Shown here: positions 12,415 to 24,240 of the stretch, one piece after another | How positions within the stretch are numbered: the first letter of the stretch is position 1 | Layout of the letters: each line of letters begins with the position of its first letter | DNA from: Echinometra lucunter | Taxonomy: Eukaryota > Echinodermata > Echinoidea > Camarodonta > Echinometridae | DNA: 64,000 nucleotides | Direction of reading: 5' to 3' | Assembly (NCBI GenBank): GCA_029962745.1 | Contig: CM057153.1 | Coordinates: 35,474,340 to 35,538,339, forward strand | The notes under the pieces: model-generated | Databases searched by the model: none | Seen by the model: only the letters and a program-made list of their open reading frames with translations | What the model was told of the DNA's origin: nothing | Made by a program: the position numbers and the translations under genes

Positions 12415-13030
12415 GAGAAAAAGAGCGGGAAAGAAAAAAAGAGGGTCTGTGGAGAGCAATGCGGGTTTCTATAATTTTGACTTGTAATTATTAGTGCATG
12501 ATACAATGTCTTCCGGTATGTCGCGAGATATACAAAGCTTATTCTCGTTCAAACATAACTATAAACTTATCCAAATAAATAGTTTTATTAGCCAAGCTTA
12601 AACCATAGAAGGCTACAAACTGTCCCAATTCTTGTGCTTGTATTTGTCTTTATTAGAGTATTGTCCCGGTCCATGTGGTCTTGTATCGTGCATCGTGTGT
12701 CGTGTATATGTTTTATTTCGTTTTTTTTTAATATATATTGTTATTGATGATACCATGATAGCATGTTTGGGAACCTGATTCACAAGCTATGCTTTTAAAG
12801 GTTCCTTCCACAATACAGCGAGCATTGTTTATTTATAATACTTATCAATTATTTGTACTGAATTGATGTCAATATGTATATTCGATATCACTCTAAACTC
12901 TTGATTTCATAGTGATTTTGATATGCGAAAGTTAATGTAAAAATTTTATTTGCTGTGATTGTGGAAATGAATGAAATGAAAGTAAAATGAAAAATTGAGA
13001 TATAAATGGACATATTGAGCAGTATCTCTG
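10530..13030. other. intergenic, no gene recognised
   Basis: No reading frame with family resemblance. Low-complexity features are a C-run at about 11200-11211, a C-run at 11521-11536 and a T-run at about 12381-12410. Confidence 0.55.
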
Positions 13031-13175
13031 CCACCACAACGCCACAACTAGGCGTTGTGGTGTGCGCCTGTAATCCAGCTAACAGTGGAAGTTATAAACT
13101 GATTCAGCGGACCCAGGTTCGAGTCTGAGCCACGTCTTTCGGATGGTGACGTAAAAAGTCGGTCCCAGACATAAA
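13031..13175 (+). mobile_element. 7SL-RNA-like SINE with shared 3' module
   Basis: From about 13048 the sequence reads GGCGTTGTGGTGTGCGCC then TGTAATCCAGCTA, which aligns with the 5' Alu domain of SRP (7SL) RNA, whose human form reads GGCGCGGTGGCGCGTGCC then TGTAGTCCCAGCTA. Weaker 7SL resemblance continues to about 13130. A B-box-like GGTTCGAGTC lies at about 13116. It is fused to the module TCTTTCGGATGGTGACGT that recurs at 2100 and 4783. An 11-bp inverted repeat (ACCACAACGCC / GGCGTTGTGGT) opens it. Clear tail and target duplications were not identified. Confidence 0.6.
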
Positions 13176-15598
13176 TAATCATCTGATGGATGATGATTGA
13201 TACACGTCTAAAGAAATCCAATAAAACAACAAGTACTTATTAGAAATCGCTTCTACATACATGAAAAAACATGTAATTCAAAATAATCAGCATGATTACG
13301 GAGCGTTTTATATCGCTCGCCTGAGTTTTAATTGCAATGACAGTGTATTCTCAATGTTTTTGGTAATGGAACTGCATGTGAACAAAAAATATGTTTATTA
13401 TAAACTGTTCATTGTGAACCAGAATGATTGTATAAACCGGTAAGTTGTGATATCTTGCTATAAATCATATTGAATCGGGAATTATACAAGTTGAAAAGCA
13501 ATGGTCGGGACTAGTGGCTATATTTGTCAGCAGTTAAAAGGGTTCCGGGAAGAAACTACAGTTTCAGACGATCTTTATGCCTTCGACTTTAGTACTTACG
13601 AAAGAAGAATAACAGAGTGTTCGATTTCATAAGGGCACGTCTTATACAAAGTTGACAACTTTAATGAGAATGTCCATTCATATCTATGTTTATTGGTGTT
13701 GGACTTCATTACATCAAGCGCAATAAGAATAGCAGAAAAGTAACACCAGTATTACACAAAATGAAACAAAAAATCAAACTGTTCATAGAGGAGGATCCAA
13801 GAATACTAATTATCTAACCAATTTTGAAAATTGATTTATCTCTTTTGACAATTAGATAAAGATATCCCTTTTTTCAGTTTTAAATCCATCAGTATTCATA
13901 CATATATATTTCAGATGCATCACAAATCGTACCTGCAAACAAAAAAGAACGATGCTTTGCTTGTTTTTTAAATCAAGAGAGCAATAATAGTTTGTCACTT
14001 AAAATCATTTCTCGGAATTTGCACTGACGATGCTTGCTCTCTTCTCAACATTTTTTTTTTTTTCTGGCTTTCCCTTCATACCAATCCAGGCTAATGACCG
14101 CAAAGGCACCCTCATCCGGAGATTGTATTAAGGACTTTATTTCACTATTCGTGCGGGGGCACGATTGCGAGTAATGGTAATAGGTAGGATAGTGACATAT
14201 GACAAAATGGGTACTCTCTTTTAATCGTGAAGTAGTATAATTAATCGTGGCGTATCCAGCTCAGGGTGACACCCCCTCATCCCCACACACACACATACCC
14301 TAAAATCCCCCACCCACCCCCCCCCCCACACACACACACATCTGTTGACAACTTCAGCGCAAATTTAAAGTTTCATTTAGAGGCTGTATAGTGAATTATC
14401 TTTCCAGAGACGTTATTCCAAAACCTAAGCTATAGGGTGTCTTTATTTGGGGTAGCATTTGAAAGGATAAATAATTTTTGTATCCATATTAGTATCTCAA
14501 GCATTCCCCGTTCCCTATACTAAGAAAACGAAAGGTGCAGAAAATAACATTTGGAAAAAAAATCTGTACACTATAAGAAATGTTGTTTTTTAAAGAAATC
14601 TTTAGGTTGGTTACAATATGAACCTACCAACTGTTGGTTAAAACAAATTTGTATGTAAAAAATGTGATTTTCTTTTAACCAAGAGTTGGTATAGGTTCAT
14701 ATTTTTAACCAACTAATTTTTTTTTCTGAGAGCGTACATGTAAGTAGGAATTCGCAAAGAAATTAATTGACGAGAGAACAAAGGTGGAGAAGGGTGAGAC
14801 AGAGAATTAAAGAAATATGATGACAGGGAGAGGAAGAGACATAGACAGACAATGGGTAAGCAGGAGGGAAGGGAGAGAAACAGGGAGTATGGACTGTGAA
14901 GAGTGTATGCCCGCATAATATACGCATCATGACCTTCCTTCATGTTGTTTGTGGACTGTGCATTTTTTTCCCTCTTTCAAGTCCACGTTTCTGTTGTGTA
15001 CTACTTTGTTACTAATTGATACATCTTCATTTTCTCTACTATATCATATTAGTTTCACTCATATCAGAATCAGTTTTCCCTTTGAGCGTGCTCTAATGAA
15101 GACAATGAAAATCGATAAATATCTTCAAATAGTGTAGAATTTTGTAACATCTGTTCTTAATACATGCTGAAACGGAATCGATGAAACAACGAATGGGAAA
15201 TAAGACAAACTTTAACTCAACACTTATTGTTACTATGTGACCCCCTCCCCCCCCCCCCCCCCCCCCCCCCCCCCTTTCATAGCAGTCTGACACGTGTCAG
15301 TGTTTCATATCACTGTGCAGGAAAATGCGGTGATTATCTTTGTATTTATATGTACGACTATACAGCATACAACAAACATTGAATAAACTTGGACGGTCTA
15401 AGCAAATGAAACTGGTCGTTAAATTTGATTCGTCTGTGAGCACAGAGTGAAATAGGTAATATCATCGAGAGAATGGATCTTATTCGAACCTATTTCAAAA
15501 GGTGACAGCCTCAGAACTCAAAGAGGATAAACAGAAAATATATAGGCCTAGCTTAGAGCAGAAATTTCCAACAAACGATCGGAGTGGGACTGTACTGA
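13176..15598. other. intergenic upstream of the GT31 gene
   Basis: Apart from the foldback at 14602-14716, CA/C-rich patches at 14283-14340 and a C-run at 15241-15274, nothing is recognised. No TATA box can be assigned with confidence to the gene starting at 15599. Confidence 0.5.
14602..14716. mobile_element. small foldback MITE
   Basis: Inverted ends TTAGGTTGGTTA and TAACCAACTAA, with inner arms AATATGAACCTACCAAC and GTTGGTATAGGTTCATATT. The whole 115-bp unit can fold into one hairpin. No coding capacity. Confidence 0.7.
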
Positions 15599-17626
15599 AT
15601 GAGAATGGGCCTTTTACGTTTTGCTTGGAAACACTGCGGAGGAGCAACTCAGGTTGTACTGCTTTTGCTCTCCCTGATGATATTGTCAAAGACGTTCAGA
15701 AGAAATGGAGATGATTTCAGTGATAGTGAGAGTATCGAAGCTCTGAATAAATTTGCGAATAAGATCATGAGACTTGCTCCAATGAACCTCGAGTCGCAGA
15801 GCAGAGTGGACAAGGTGAAGTCGTATCGGTACGAGGGGATGCATGCTACGTACCTTTCAGAGGCGTTGATGGACATGTTTTCCTTCTCCAGCAAATGTGA
15901 TGAATTCGACGACGCACGAAACGAGGGTCATTTTAGAGAAGGGGGAGTGAAGCATTTTACCACGATAGTCCTGTTGCATTCATCGGCGGTCAACCTGAAG
16001 AAGCGACGTATCGTCCGGGAGACGTGGGCCAAGTCAGAGTGGTGCAGGAAACACGGTGTCTTGGTGCGTTTCGTGATGGGTGTGCCAAGCACGGCTGAAG
16101 ACGTATCCAAGTTACCTGCAGAGTACCGTCGATACGGGGATATCTTGGTGGGAAACTTCAGTGATACGCCCAAAGCAACCTCGCTGAAATCATTACTTGG
16201 GCTTCGGTGGGCCCACACGTTCTGCACTTACGCGAAATATATTGTCCAAGCTACCGATGATAACATCATCCGATTTGATAAACTAAAATCGGTACTTCGC
16301 ATCTTTCGTCGTGAAGGGAACTCCGAGTCAATTTTAGGGAGACTCGCCCTTAAAACTTACCTCGAAGTTAAGAATCCTGCTAACCCTTACTTCCTTGAAG
16401 AAGGCGTTATAAACCGAGAACAATATCCTCCATTTTGTTTGTTGGACGCTGGATTCATCATGCCTATCAAGTTGACCAGAGATTTTTTTAAATATGCTTG
16501 GGGAGCAGTTGATCCACTGCCCTTTGCCGATGTATTTGTGGGACTCGCTGCTGAATCGTTCCACTGGAAGTTAAGGGATAGCAAGCACTTTTCGACGAGA
16601 CGAATCAAAGAGGCTTGTAGCATGAGTGACATGTTTACTTCAAAGGTGCCCGAGGATATCTTGGAGTTGAGGAGTTTTGTTGGGATGGTCTTTGACAAGT
16701 ATTTCATGAAAGACTGTGAAATGCCAGACCTTGACATAATCTATGCTGGGAAAGAGTCTGACAACACGAGGTATTTCCATGAAGTCCTCCAGCTCGCAAG
16801 GGCTCCTCCAGAGATTGTATGCAAGGATAACAGCGACCGTGATGCAACTCTAGTAGTATTAATATCTTCAAAACCAGACCAAGGGGATATACGACACATT
16901 ATTCGGAAAACATGGGCAAGTCATGCTTACATAACCGACCTACTAATGGCCATAAAGGTTATATTTGTCATCGGACAGCCGGACCCGAAAGACAAGGCTC
17001 TGAGGGAATCCCTCGACAAAGAACACACGATGAAGAATCACGATCTCCTGGAGGGGATCTTTGTGGACAGTTTCAAGAACCTTACCCTGAAGCATCTCTT
17101 CGGCTTGAAATGGGTCACGGAAAGTTGCAAAAAAGCCAGATACATTCTCAAGGCTGATGACGATACTTTTGCAAACCTCAAGAACATTGTCAACCTGCTA
17201 CTTGATAAGGAGAATGGAGGAAAAGCACTCAAGGAGCTATATCTTGGAAAAGGCGGGTCTGAAGTGAGAGACCTAGATCCAAAAAGCAGGTACCATGTTT
17301 CTTCAGAGGAATTCGACGGGAAGATAATCCCGCAGTATATGATCGGCGGTGGTTTCGTTATGTCCACAGATCTGGCTCCCCTTGTTCTCACGGAAGCTAC
17401 GCGGACGCCATTGATGCACTCACTGGATGATGCTTTCGTGGGTATCTTGATGAACAAGATGGGTGTTAAGCAGGTCATCAATCAGGGGTTTTATTACTCG
17501 GAAGAGTCCACCGATCCGTGCTTCTTGAGAGACAGTAAATTCATGACATCGCATCTGCATGGCCGGATGAAAGATGTGGTGGAAATATGGAGCAATTTTA
17601 TGGACCCCGCCATTGAATGCAAATAA
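15599..17626 (+). CDS. tandem-domain GT31 beta-1,3-galactosyltransferase-like protein
   Basis: Single-exon gene for a 675-residue type II Golgi-type protein: short cytosolic tail, membrane anchor at residues ~16-30 (ATQVVLLLLSLMILS), then two consecutive GT31 domains. Domain 1 (about 118-335) has RRIVRETWAKS (136-146), a weakened metal site QATDDN (217-222), DAGFIMP (283-289) and ADVFVGL (310-316). Domain 2 (about 415-650) has IRHIIRKTWAS (431-441), the canonical metal-binding KADDDTF (518-524), IGGGFVMS (582-589) and LDDAFVGI (609-616). In this family the DxD/DDD motif binds the metal-nucleotide sugar and the later E/D-D residue acts in catalysis. Domain 2 therefore looks active; domain 1 probably is not, or has changed specificity. 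Most GT31 enzymes have one domain and about 330-400 residues, and many are intronless as here. The first ATG of the frame is followed directly by the anchor, which supports this start. Donor and acceptor sugars cannot be predicted. Confidence 0.9.
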   Translation: MRMGLLRFAWKHCGGATQVVLLLLSLMILSKTFRRNGDDFSDSESIEALNKFANKIMRLAPMNLESQSRVDKVKSYRYEGMHATYLSEALMDMFSFSSKCDEFDDARNEGHFREGGVKHFTTIVLLHSSAVNLKKRRIVRETWAKSEWCRKHGVLVRFVMGVPSTAEDVSKLPAEYRRYGDILVGNFSDTPKATSLKSLLGLRWAHTFCTYAKYIVQATDDNIIRFDKLKSVLRIFRREGNSESILGRLALKTYLEVKNPANPYFLEEGVINREQYPPFCLLDAGFIMPIKLTRDFFKYAWGAVDPLPFADVFVGLAAESFHWKLRDSKHFSTRRIKEACSMSDMFTSKVPEDILELRSFVGMVFDKYFMKDCEMPDLDIIYAGKESDNTRYFHEVLQLARAPPEIVCKDNSDRDATLVVLISSKPDQGDIRHIIRKTWASHAYITDLLMAIKVIFVIGQPDPKDKALRESLDKEHTMKNHDLLEGIFVDSFKNLTLKHLFGLKWVTESCKKARYILKADDDTFANLKNIVNLLLDKENGGKALKELYLGKGGSEVRDLDPKSRYHVSSEEFDGKIIPQYMIGGGFVMSTDLAPLVLTEATRTPLMHSLDDAFVGILMNKMGVKQVINQGFYYSEESTDPCFLRDSKFMTSHLHGRMKDVVEIWSNFMDPAIECK

Positions 17627-17639
17627 TGATTTGGAGGCC

Positions 17640-18976
17640 ATTTCATATGATTTTAATCCTTACTTAGATTTTTTTAATATACGTATTCATATATTAATTT
17701 AAAAACGGTGGCGTGTAATGTATTTAGCCTTCATGCGTATTTGAACTATGAAGCGTATAACGGATATAGGCCATCGGGAAACTTATGTGATTTTTTTTTT
17801 CTTCTTCTTCTTTTTCTTGAAAACTCAAGACAATGCACTTTGGTCAGTGGGACTACACATAATACAAGGCTGTAGCCTAAAAGGACGCTATCTCCTCTAG
17901 GTATGACATACCTAACAAATTAATTTCACTTTGTCCTGGATGGTTAATAATAGTAACAAGATGTTATTCATGTCAATATTTAGTTTCTAAATTTCATCTA
18001 TACTTCTGAGAAATTATCTAAGCCCTTGAAAAAAAAGTTCCTGGGTTATTAAATAGCTGCAGATTTCACTATTTTACGAAGCTGATAAAAGCTGCTACAT
18101 AAACTTCATGTGGCTTTTCGCCCCTAACAAAATGTGTTTCTTTTTTTTTTTAATGGAAAAAGAAATCTACTTTCCCTGATAAACTCAAAGCCTAATTTAG
18201 TTCAGCTGTGGATGAAAGCATCCATTCGTTAATAAACTATTGTGCTGTACTGATATTTCCATGCTGAAAAGAGAAAAAAATACATCGACTTTTCACACCT
18301 GGGATATCGATCGTGAACTCACTGATCGGTACTGTAAACGAGGTTACGAAGGCTAAATGTTGTCGATTACAGCGATCTTTAGTGATTATGTGTGTACACG
18401 ATCAGTGGTCACAATGGGCATGATAGGGCAAAATTTGTGATCGAGGTATTGTTATTTGCTTGTTCGTTTGTTTGTTGTAGTTGTTGTTTTTCTTTTGTTT
18501 GTTTTGTTTGGGGGTTGGTTTTATTTGAATTATTCAGAAATTACCACTGTTGACATTTTCCTCTCATTTATGTAAAACATATAATGCAAACATATGACTA
18601 TTACTGCCATAACTTTTCCCCCTTTTCTTTCCGTTAAATTGACGCATGTACCTTTACATGGGAACAAAAAAGTATTAGCACATGGTGTTTACGTGCTGTC
18701 GTATTCTACTAGAGAACATCACCACTGTTGACGCTTAGCGTGCTGACAGCAAATGATAGGTCTCCTGCTAATTATTGTTATGGGGACCACGTAACAATAT
18801 GGTTATATCCTTTTATTATTACTAATTAATTGCATCTCCATGTTATGATATATCCTTTGTATGACTTCACTTCTTAATCAGATCTCAACTTCTCAATTTC
18901 TTTGTATAGTGGTTATTAACAGTCACGGGCATTATTTCTTGAACTCTCCTTTTATATTCCTCTCTCTCTCTCTCTC

Positions 18977-19018
<42 letters not shown>

Positions 19019-19261
19019 ATCCCTTCCCTTTGCTTTCTTTCTCTCGCTCTTTAACTCTTCTCTCTCTTTCTCTCTCTCATTCTCTCCCCTCCCCAATATT
19101 GATTCCTACATACAAAATTTAGTGTTACTTCCAAAACATATTTCATCTTACTTGTCTTTTGTTTCGCCATTCTGAATCTCACAACTGTTAGCAGCTGCAG
19201 ACTATTATTACCACAGATTGTCCTAACACGACCTGGTTCAAACCTACACCTGTCATCTACA
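17640..19261. other. intergenic downstream of the GT31 gene
   Basis: No gene recognised. Contains T-rich patches and a (CT)n tract at 18961-19014 followed by further CT-rich sequence to about 19085. Confidence 0.5.
18961..19014. repeat. (CT)n microsatellite
   Basis: CT dinucleotides with one interruption near 18979. Confidence 0.9.
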
Positions 19262-19659
19262 GCCCGCCGCGCACTACACGATCCGACTGCGACCGGATTT
19301 TCGAACAAATGGCATTTAGATAAAATATGAATGTTTAAACAAGTCAAAAAAACTTATTTGAAGTTCAGAATAATGATAGGAATACTGAAATCTAAATTAT
19401 GGTTATCTGCAAGCCTTGTGGTCGGAGTAAAGGCCAAATCAGCTTAAAATCGTAGCCGATCGCAAGATTGTTAGGATGTCACCTACGATTCTGAATCGAG
19501 TTCGCTTTTATTCCTACATGGAGGCTCGCAGTAGCCCAGAATTTCGATTTTTCTATTTATACTATTCAAAACTTTGATCATTAAGACTTGTTTGTGATTA
19601 AATGTTCATATCAAATGCTATAACAATTTTTTTCCAAAATCGTATAGTGTGCGGCGGGC
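19262..19659. mobile_element. TIR element, GCCCGCCGC-ended
   Basis: Left end GCCCGCCGCGCACTACACGA and right end, in reverse complement, GCCCGCCGCACACTATACGA form 20-bp terminal inverted repeats 398 bp apart. The interior has no open frame. Target duplication not evident. Confidence 0.7.
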
Positions 19660-22040
19660 TCAACAAACCTTGCTGTTGTAAACTTGGATAATAATAATCG
19701 AATGTAAATTTCACCTTCCAGTTGATATTGTGATTGCATGTAAATAGGTAGAGTTGTATGGCCTCTCACAGAATATCATTTACTTAATATGTTGAACAAA
19801 ATTAAGTTTCTTTTTTGAATATGTGTACTACATGTGTCATGTGGGATATATGTACCAAAAAGGTCCTTAAAAAGGGTATTTTAACAAGTAGTATTTTTTT
19901 TTTTAATGGAGGGAGGGGGAGGGTATCCTAAGAATAAAGACTGCTGAAAAGAGTAAAAACTTTAATTTGTAAAAAATGTCCAACAATTAAGGATTTGTTG
20001 GGGAAAAAAGTGAAGGTTATTACATTCCTATCACTGATCCCCATTTCCTACCAAAACCACTCTCACTCTCCCTCTCTCTCCCTCCCTCTCTTGCTTTCTC
20101 TTTCTCTCTTTCTCTGTCCACTTCAATTTAATTTCTACAATTTACCGATTACTTTCACTAAGAGTACATCTTTCAAAGCATTAGGTCAATCAATGTAGCT
20201 AAATCCATCTTGTTCTTTTAGTTTCATTTATTAAAATAATTATTTATCATTTCAATTATTTTCATTAGATCTGATATTCAAATCAATTTAAATCTGATAT
20301 TTAAATATTTTACATCAAGGATTTTCAGTAATAGGGAATGTTCATTTCACTTCCCAAAGACTGAATAATGAAATATGTACACGTACAAACATAAATATAA
20401 ATGTGTGGTACCACTATAATATAAATAAAATTTTTATATCACAGGCACAACCTCTACAAAGAGTTATTTATTATTTCATAAGTTTCTCATAAATAATTTT
20501 GTTATAGCCTGTACTTTGCAAGTGAATACTGTGGAATTTTGTTCTATAAAATATGAAAAATGCTTCTGTAAGTAAAGCTTAGTTCAAGACCATTAAATAG
20601 CATTTAGATTATTCAAAATATGGAATGTTCTTAAAGGCTTGAATTGAAAATACTGAATAACTGGCATGCATCACGCATGACTACCATGGAAGCACTGTAG
20701 TTCTGGCCAATTTGACTTGATAAACTTTTCTCAAAGTTAGATGAACAGTAAACAACAAATAATAATTTCATATTTTCATTTCCTTAAAAAATTTGGAATA
20801 GATTGGAAGAAAATGCATAAATTTTATGGGAGTTGAAACCCAGACTAGAGTTTACTCCACAAAAAGGTGGTATAGTCTTATGTAAATTACACAGGGTGTT
20901 CTCATATTTTCCCATGAACAGCTCTCAAATTATTCTAATGAATACATATATCTTTATTATTTGATTAGGTCAACAAAATTAGATTATCTGCCGACTTATT
21001 GTCTTCGATTCAAAATGAAATTTTATGGAAAAGCTAGATGACAGGATACTTGTCAATAATAGCACTAGATAACTGCTTATCAAGGTGAATTTTTCTCTAA
21101 ATAGCCTAGAAAAGTAAGTGGCATCTAAAACTGCAACTTTTGGACACAAAGAAAGCATCTGATCAGTCAGCATCAATCTCTTTCCAATCTAGAACTTTCT
21201 ACCCAATTCATCCCTGCATCAAAGTTTAAATTACAGTATCGGGTGAATGCTAGCCCAGACTAGCAAGATTCTAGGTAGATGAAAGATGACTGTTATGCGG
21301 TCAGATGAAGCTTTTCCTCTAAAAATTCAAGGTTTTACCTATTGCTAAGCTGCACGAACACCCTGATTACAATATATAATGAGAATTACTTGACTTTGTT
21401 CAAAAATACTACATGGTCACTTCTCTGTCATTTTTGCAAGTAAAGGCAACACAATATAACTTTTTTTTTCTTCTATTTACAGGTCACCATAACTCAAAAC
21501 TTAGCATTTGATCTTACGATTTATTGCACATAGTGATCAGTGCAATCAATTGTAAGAATAAATCCTATGATCAATTGTTAAGCTTGTGCTACAGGGTCCA
21601 GATGTGTGTGCAAAATGAGTTGGTAGTTATGTTCCTTCCTCTCTCCCAAAGTACCTGACAGCGAGGTCTCGAGGGGGCAGCTTCCCCCTGCCAGGGGCCA
21701 TGGGTTCCTTCCTAGGGGTAACTTTCTTGGTCTCTTTCCTGGGGAGTGAATTGATAGACAAAAAGATAAGGCAGGGTTTTAGAGACTGGGGGAAGAGGTA
21801 AAGAAAAGGAAATCAATGCATCAGTTGCAATGCATGCATGATGGCTACATAACACCTTTTTCCAAGGCACACACAGAATTATAAAGTCACACAGAATCAA
21901 AGTCACACAGAATTATAATGTAACATGTATTCAAATATGAACTTGGATACTTCATTGTTGTAAATACATGTAAATGTAATGATTCTGTCTAAAGATATTA
22001 TCCATTTTTATCAATGTTTGATAATATATTGGAATGTAAC
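19660..22040. other. intergenic, no gene recognised
   Basis: AT-rich DNA without recognisable genes or clear repeats. Confidence 0.5.
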
Positions 22041-22818
22041 TAAACACAACAAAAAAAGTAACTCCCCCCTAATTCAAAATAGCATAACTTTTTAACGAAA
22101 AAGTTTTGAGCAAAATAATTTGGCAGGAGTGTTTCTACACTTTTTGACTAACTTCTGTGTGAAAATGAGATTGATCTGTCAAGTCATGCATGAGTGAGCA
22201 AACATTAAAGGCAAAAATGTCACTTTTCAAAAGTCACAAGAGTCATTTGGGGCTCTGTGAAACAAACCTTTGGCGAATTTGAATTCTTCCATTGCTTGAC
22301 CCAGTCATGCCTATCCCTGACACTTTTCATGTTTATCACAGTTGGGTGAACACAGTTTTTTGAGAAAAATGATGTTCAGCCCTCCTAAATCTGCAAAATC
22401 CACTCAGTTTATGGAAAAAATTGGCATCAACCAACATGAGTCAGCACATTATGAGAAAATACCAGGTAGTCGTTTTTCCGGCATTAAACAGTAAATTTTC
22501 AGCATTCTTGCTTCATCGTTAGCAATTTTGTCACTCAACCATGGCACACCCTCGAAAAACATCAACAGCACTTAAACAAATGCCAGAAAAATCTTGTTTC
22601 ACAAACCCCCCAAAATGACTCTTGTGACTTTTGAAAAGTGACATTTTTGTCTTTAATGTCTGCCCACTCATGCATGACTTGACAGATCTCATTTTCAAAT
22701 AGAAGTTAGTCAATAAGTGTAGGAACACTCCTGCCAAGTTATTTTCCAAAAAATGTCTTCGTTAAAAAAAGTTATGCTATTTTGAATTAGCGGGGAGTTA
22801 CTTTTTTTGTTGTGTTTA
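22041..22818. mobile_element. Tc1/mariner-type MITE with ~215-bp TIRs
   Basis: Ends AACACAACAAAAAAAGTAAC (from 22043) and the exact inverse (to 22816) are flanked by TA on both sides, the target duplication of Tc1/mariner elements. The inverted arms run about 215 bp each with roughly 85-90% identity by eye, covering 22043-22260 and 22600-22816. The ~340-bp centre has no transposase, so the element is non-autonomous. Long, complementary arms would give an RNA hairpin if transcribed. Confidence 0.85.
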
Positions 22819-23027
22819 ATATCATATCAATGGAACTCTGCATATGCCTGCTTTAAAACTGTAAGAATGTTGTTCATCTTCTGTACATCCATACTGATGA
22901 AGCATTTCAGTCAACAGTGGCTTTACTATTTGAAGATGGTTCTGATACTAGTAGGTAAGTTCACACTTCTTTCTGTTTGTTTTCGAGAGATATGACTTTC
23001 ATGGTGACAGGAGGATAAACAAACTAG

Positions 23028-23934
23028 ATGAATCTTCGACCACGCGTGGTCGAACTTTATGCCTCCGCCATTACCAAATCAGAAATAAATGGGACTTCAT
23101 GTTGATTTATTTTCATTTATACAATGACATCTTTGACCTTGACCTTTGACCTTGTGACCCTCAAATCTAATCACTGTCTCTCCCATATGCATACATGTGC
23201 TAAGTTTGAGGTTGATCGGTCGAATGGTTGTTGAGTTATAGTGAAAACGAACCAATACTATGTACATAATGACCTCTAAGAGCTTTGACCTTTGACCTTG
23301 TGACCCCCAAATCTAATCAGATCATTGTCCCTTCCATGTGCATACATGAGCCAAGTTTGAGGTTGATCGGTCAAATGGTTGTTGAATTATGGTGAAAACG
23401 AACCATTTCTATGTGTATTATTACCTCTATGACCTTGACCTTTGACCTTGAGACCCCAAAATCTCATCAGATCATTGTCTCTCCCATATGCATACAAGTG
23501 CTAAGTTTGAGGTTGATCGGTCAAATGGTTGTTGAGTTATGGTGAAAACGAACCATTTCTATGTACATAATGACCTCTATGACCTTTGACCTTTGACCTT
23601 GTGACCCCAAAATCTAATCAGATCATTTTCCCTTCCATGTGCATACATGAGCCAAGTCTGAAGCCAATCTGTCAAATGGTTCTTAAGTTATCGCGAGAAC
23701 GAGCCATTTTTATGTGTATTATTACCTCTATGACCTTGACCTTGGACTATGAGACTCCAAAATCTAATCAGATCATTGTCCCTCCCATATGCATACACAA
23801 GCCAAGTTTGAAGTTGATCCGTCAAACGGTTCTTAAGTTATCGCGAGAACGAAAACGGGACGGACGGACGGACGGACGGACGACCCGAAAACATAATGCC
23901 TCCGGCAACCACCTACGGTGGGCGGAGGCATAAA
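23028..23934 (+). mobile_element. palindrome-capped repeat element, copy 1
   Basis: Begins with a 16-bp perfect palindrome CGACCACGCGTGGTCG (23037-23052), then the terminal repeat TTTATGCCTCCGCC (23056-23069), whose exact inverse closes the element at 23921-23934. Inside are five units of about 150 bp (register points 23145, 23291, 23441, 23592, ~23742), each with TGACCTTTGACCTTG-like sequence followed by AATCTAATCAGATCATT. Near the end come a GACG repeat (23859-23882) and a hairpin from 23896 to 23931. No protein is encoded. A second copy lies at 34087-34668. Confidence 0.8.
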
Positions 23935-24240
23935 AACAAATCATTCCTTTCTGAGAAAGGAGATAAAAGGATGACAACTTCACTCGATTGTATACCCAAG
24001 CCCCAAAACAGAGCCAGAACAATATAAAAAGAAATGCAAGTGCAATGGAAGGCCAGAATAATATGATAACAATCCATTTGACTAGGTTGAAACCTCACTA
24101 CTGACACTTCAGCATGCATGTGGGACTTTGGGTAGAGGTAAGGGTAAGGGTAAAGGTAAAGGAAGTTCCCAGACTGCTTTGAAGATAACAATATATCAAA
24201 CAGCGGTTTTCAGGAAAGGTCTAGAGGTGAAATGTCTCAC

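Noticed and set aside
13031..13140. Primate Alu contamination
   Set aside because: Only the 7SL-shared core resembles Alu; it is too diverged and is fused to a module found elsewhere in this window.
23586..23933. A 115-codon frame with repeated peptide
   Set aside because: It is the translation of the ~150-bp tandem units of a non-coding repeat element.
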